Assembly (NCBI GenBank): GCA_030951095.1
Contig: JAUZQI010000066.1
Coordinates: 1 to 5,613, forward strand
Origin: Mariprofundus sp.
GTDB taxonomy: Bacteria; Pseudomonadota; Zetaproteobacteria; Mariprofundales; Mariprofundaceae
Direction: 5' to 3'
DNA: 5,613 nucleotides
Positions 5,492-5,613 of this stretch are shown here, piece after piece (the stretch's first letter is position 1; every line of letters begins with the position of its first letter). The notes below the pieces were generated by a model that was not told where the DNA came from, did not search any database, and worked only from the letters and a program-made list of their open reading frames with translations. A program made the translations under genes and the position numbers.

Positions 5492-5613
5492 GGAACTCAC
5501 GCATACAGTCAGTTTGACGATTTCGATTGCCGTGAATTATCCCTGATCGAGCCGCTGCGCACCCTGCGCATGATGCATCACGCCGGCTGGCTGGCCAAAC
5601 GGCGCGCCGACCC
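5492..5613 (+). pseudogene. srkA: 5'-truncated segment of the stress-response kinase SrkA (YihE)
   Basis: SrkA is a cytosolic Ser/Thr protein kinase of the aminoglycoside-phosphotransferase-like fold that protects stressed E. coli cells. The frame here reads GTHAYSQFDDFDCRELSL, then IEPLRTLRMMHHAGWLAKRR and ADP at the edge. This aligns with the late C-terminal helical part of E. coli SrkA (AYEEFSEFDTAEIGLIEPLR and onward to RRWADP, about residues 265-305 of 328). The catalytic HGDCHxGN loop and DLDD metal site, which should lie about 60 residues earlier, are absent in all frames of the upstream sequence. The frame opens after a TAA at 5408 without an ATG. This is therefore a remnant with its N-terminal four-fifths deleted, although the right-hand end lies outside the window. 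Codon use is normal for the neighbourhood, so the truncation may be recent. Confidence 0.75.

Overview
This window looks like chromosomal DNA of a mid-GC proteobacterium. Uup is the proteobacterial ABC-F type, ThiI is the rhodanese-less type, and the right edge carries a piece of the SrkA/YihE kinase, which is best known from Gammaproteobacteria. A gamma- or zetaproteobacterial relative fits best, but the sequence does not fix the genus.

Layout from left to right. (1) 1-365: the first 26 codons of a minus-strand gene running off the left edge, its promoter, and the Rho-independent terminator of the next minus-strand gene. (2) 366-950: a minus-strand gene for a secreted DUF992-type protein, with a near-consensus sigma70 promoter, a hairpin at the predicted mRNA 5' end and a perfect AGGAGG ribosome binding site. 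(3) 1057-2973: uup on the plus strand, an intact twin-ATPase ABC-F protein whose last codons form an 11-bp hairpin. (4) 2974-3303: an intergenic stretch with two abutting palindromic elements, one carrying three CGCAGAGGA-like 9-mers, the other a nested structure with an outer 11-bp and an inner 16-bp stem. (5) 3304-4767: thiI followed by a small two-helix membrane protein gene, probably one transcription unit. (6) 4768-5613: a zone of gene decay. It holds a remnant of an LCAT-like alpha/beta-hydrolase with a missing 5' end, a one-base frameshift, an in-frame stop and a lost 3' half. After about 125 bp of unassigned sequence comes a 5'-truncated srkA segment that continues off the right edge.

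The intact genes are housekeeping: ribosome/DNA-associated ABC-F ATPase, tRNA 4-thiouridylation, and an exported protein of unknown role. I see no phage, CRISPR, RNA gene or intact transposase. The features most worth following up are the tandem palindromic elements before thiI and the hydrolase/srkA decay junction. Nothing here amounts to a clearly new multi-gene system.
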